DNA of 5,041 bases from Holosporaceae bacterium UBA3830 (GTDB lineage Bacteria; Pseudomonadota; Alphaproteobacteria; UBA3830). The position numbers and the translations under genes were made by a program. The notes beneath the pieces were generated by a model. It worked only from the letters and a program-made list of their open reading frames with translations. It searched no databases and was not told the origin of the DNA. This document shows positions 4,718 through 5,041 of the stretch, one piece after another (the first letter of the stretch is position 1; every line of letters starts with the position of its first letter). The stretch spans positions 1 through 5,041 of the forward strand of contig DGIE01000062.1 in the NCBI GenBank assembly GCA_002393025.1, written 5' to 3'.

Positions 4718-5012
4718 AAAAATTTCTTTTATTGCTTCCGGTATTCTTCAAGGATTGCAAGAAGCCATAGCCGATGTGAGTGGAGCACAAATAATTGGCA
4801 TGAAAAAATCCATTATTTATCGTGTTCAACCCCAACAAATTCGTCAGCAACTTAACATGTCTCAAAGTCAGTTTGCTAACGCTTTTGGCATTCCCATTAG
4901 AACCTTACAAGGCTGGGAACAAGGCAGACGCAAAATCGATATGACTACTGCCTCTTACCTCCGCACTATTGCTAAATTTCCTAATGAAGTTCAAGCCGCT
5001 TTGGCTAATTGA
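4707..5012 (+). CDS. higA: HigA-2-type HTH antitoxin
   Basis: A 101-residue antitoxin. The ATG at 4707 is preceded by GAAGG (4694-4698) with 8-base spacing, inside the end of the toxin gene. The in-frame ATG at 4635 is deep in the toxin gene and would add an unlikely basic extension. Residues 1-40 form the N-terminal region, which in HigA-2-like proteins contacts the toxin. The Xre-type HTH follows: PQQIRQQLNMSQSQFANAFG (42-61), then IRTLQGWEQGRRK (64-76), the W-E-Q-G-R-R-K signature typical of HigA-2/MqsA-like antitoxins, and a closing helix TASYLRTIAKFP (81-92). It should bind and silence the toxin and repress the shared promoter, perhaps at the ATACT/AGTAT repeat. Having its own ribosome binding site while the toxin has none would favour antitoxin excess. 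Confidence 0.92.
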   Translation: MNNEKISFIASGILQGLQEAIADVSGAQIIGMKKSIIYRVQPQQIRQQLNMSQSQFANAFGIPIRTLQGWEQGRRKIDMTTASYLRTIAKFPNEVQAALAN

Positions 5013-5035
5013 ATCCTTTGCTTAAAGGATTTATC
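5012..5035 (+). terminator. Hairpin after the antitoxin, probable terminator
   Basis: AATCCTTT (5012-5019) pairs perfectly with AAAGGATT (5024-5031) around the tetraloop GCTT. The stem starts within the antitoxin stop codon. The tail TATCTTA is a poor T-run, and the window ends soon after, so efficiency is uncertain. Confidence 0.55.
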
Positions 5036-5041
5036 TTACAA

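Noticed and set aside
1..5041. CRISPR array, tRNA, rRNA or riboswitch.
   Set aside because: I saw no regularly spaced repeats, no tRNA cloverleaf with a T-loop signature and no known riboswitch core by eye.

Overview
The window is AT-rich bacterial DNA with short intergenic gaps, strong purine-rich ribosome binding sites (GGAGGA, AAGGAGAG), sigma-70-type promoters and two lipoprotein signal peptides. This fits a low-GC Bacillota-type genome. The protein style would suit an anaerobic gut or rumen lineage, possibly a Negativicutes member, but no marker gene here fixes the taxon, so that part is inference. Every intact gene lies on the + strand. The content is accessory rather than housekeeping.

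Left part (about 100-4003): a small Xre-type regulator is followed by a gap with a perfect 7-bp inverted repeat (GTGTCCT-gtg-AGGACAC) just upstream of a perfect extended -10 promoter (TGcTATAAT). Four genes follow: a Trp-rich protein of unknown family with a two-helix C-terminal membrane anchor, a 463-residue lipoprotein whose body is a tandem duplication of one domain, a 205-residue lipoprotein that appears to carry a third, diverged copy of that domain, and a 136-residue protein with a bacterial PH-like (YokE/bPH_3-type) domain. A good intrinsic terminator at 3965-4003 closes the block. The layout reads as one Xre-controlled, envelope-directed operon: two lipoproteins outside, one membrane-anchored protein facing the cytoplasm, one soluble PH-like protein. 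I recognise no named system in it, and its function is unknown.

Middle (4004-4310): no intact gene. The minus strand holds a decayed piece of an IS5-family transposase N-terminus (about 4150-4271), ended by an in-frame TGA where a Trp codon is expected.

Right part (4308-5041): a HigB-2/RelE-type toxin gene and its overlapping HigA-2-type HTH antitoxin gene, in the toxin-first order of HigBA modules. They have a near-consensus promoter (TTTACA-17-TATAAT), a candidate operator in the promoter spacer and a terminator-like hairpin after the antitoxin. The promoter is so close to the toxin ATG that the transcript is predicted to be leaderless. The antitoxin has its own ribosome binding site inside the end of the toxin gene.
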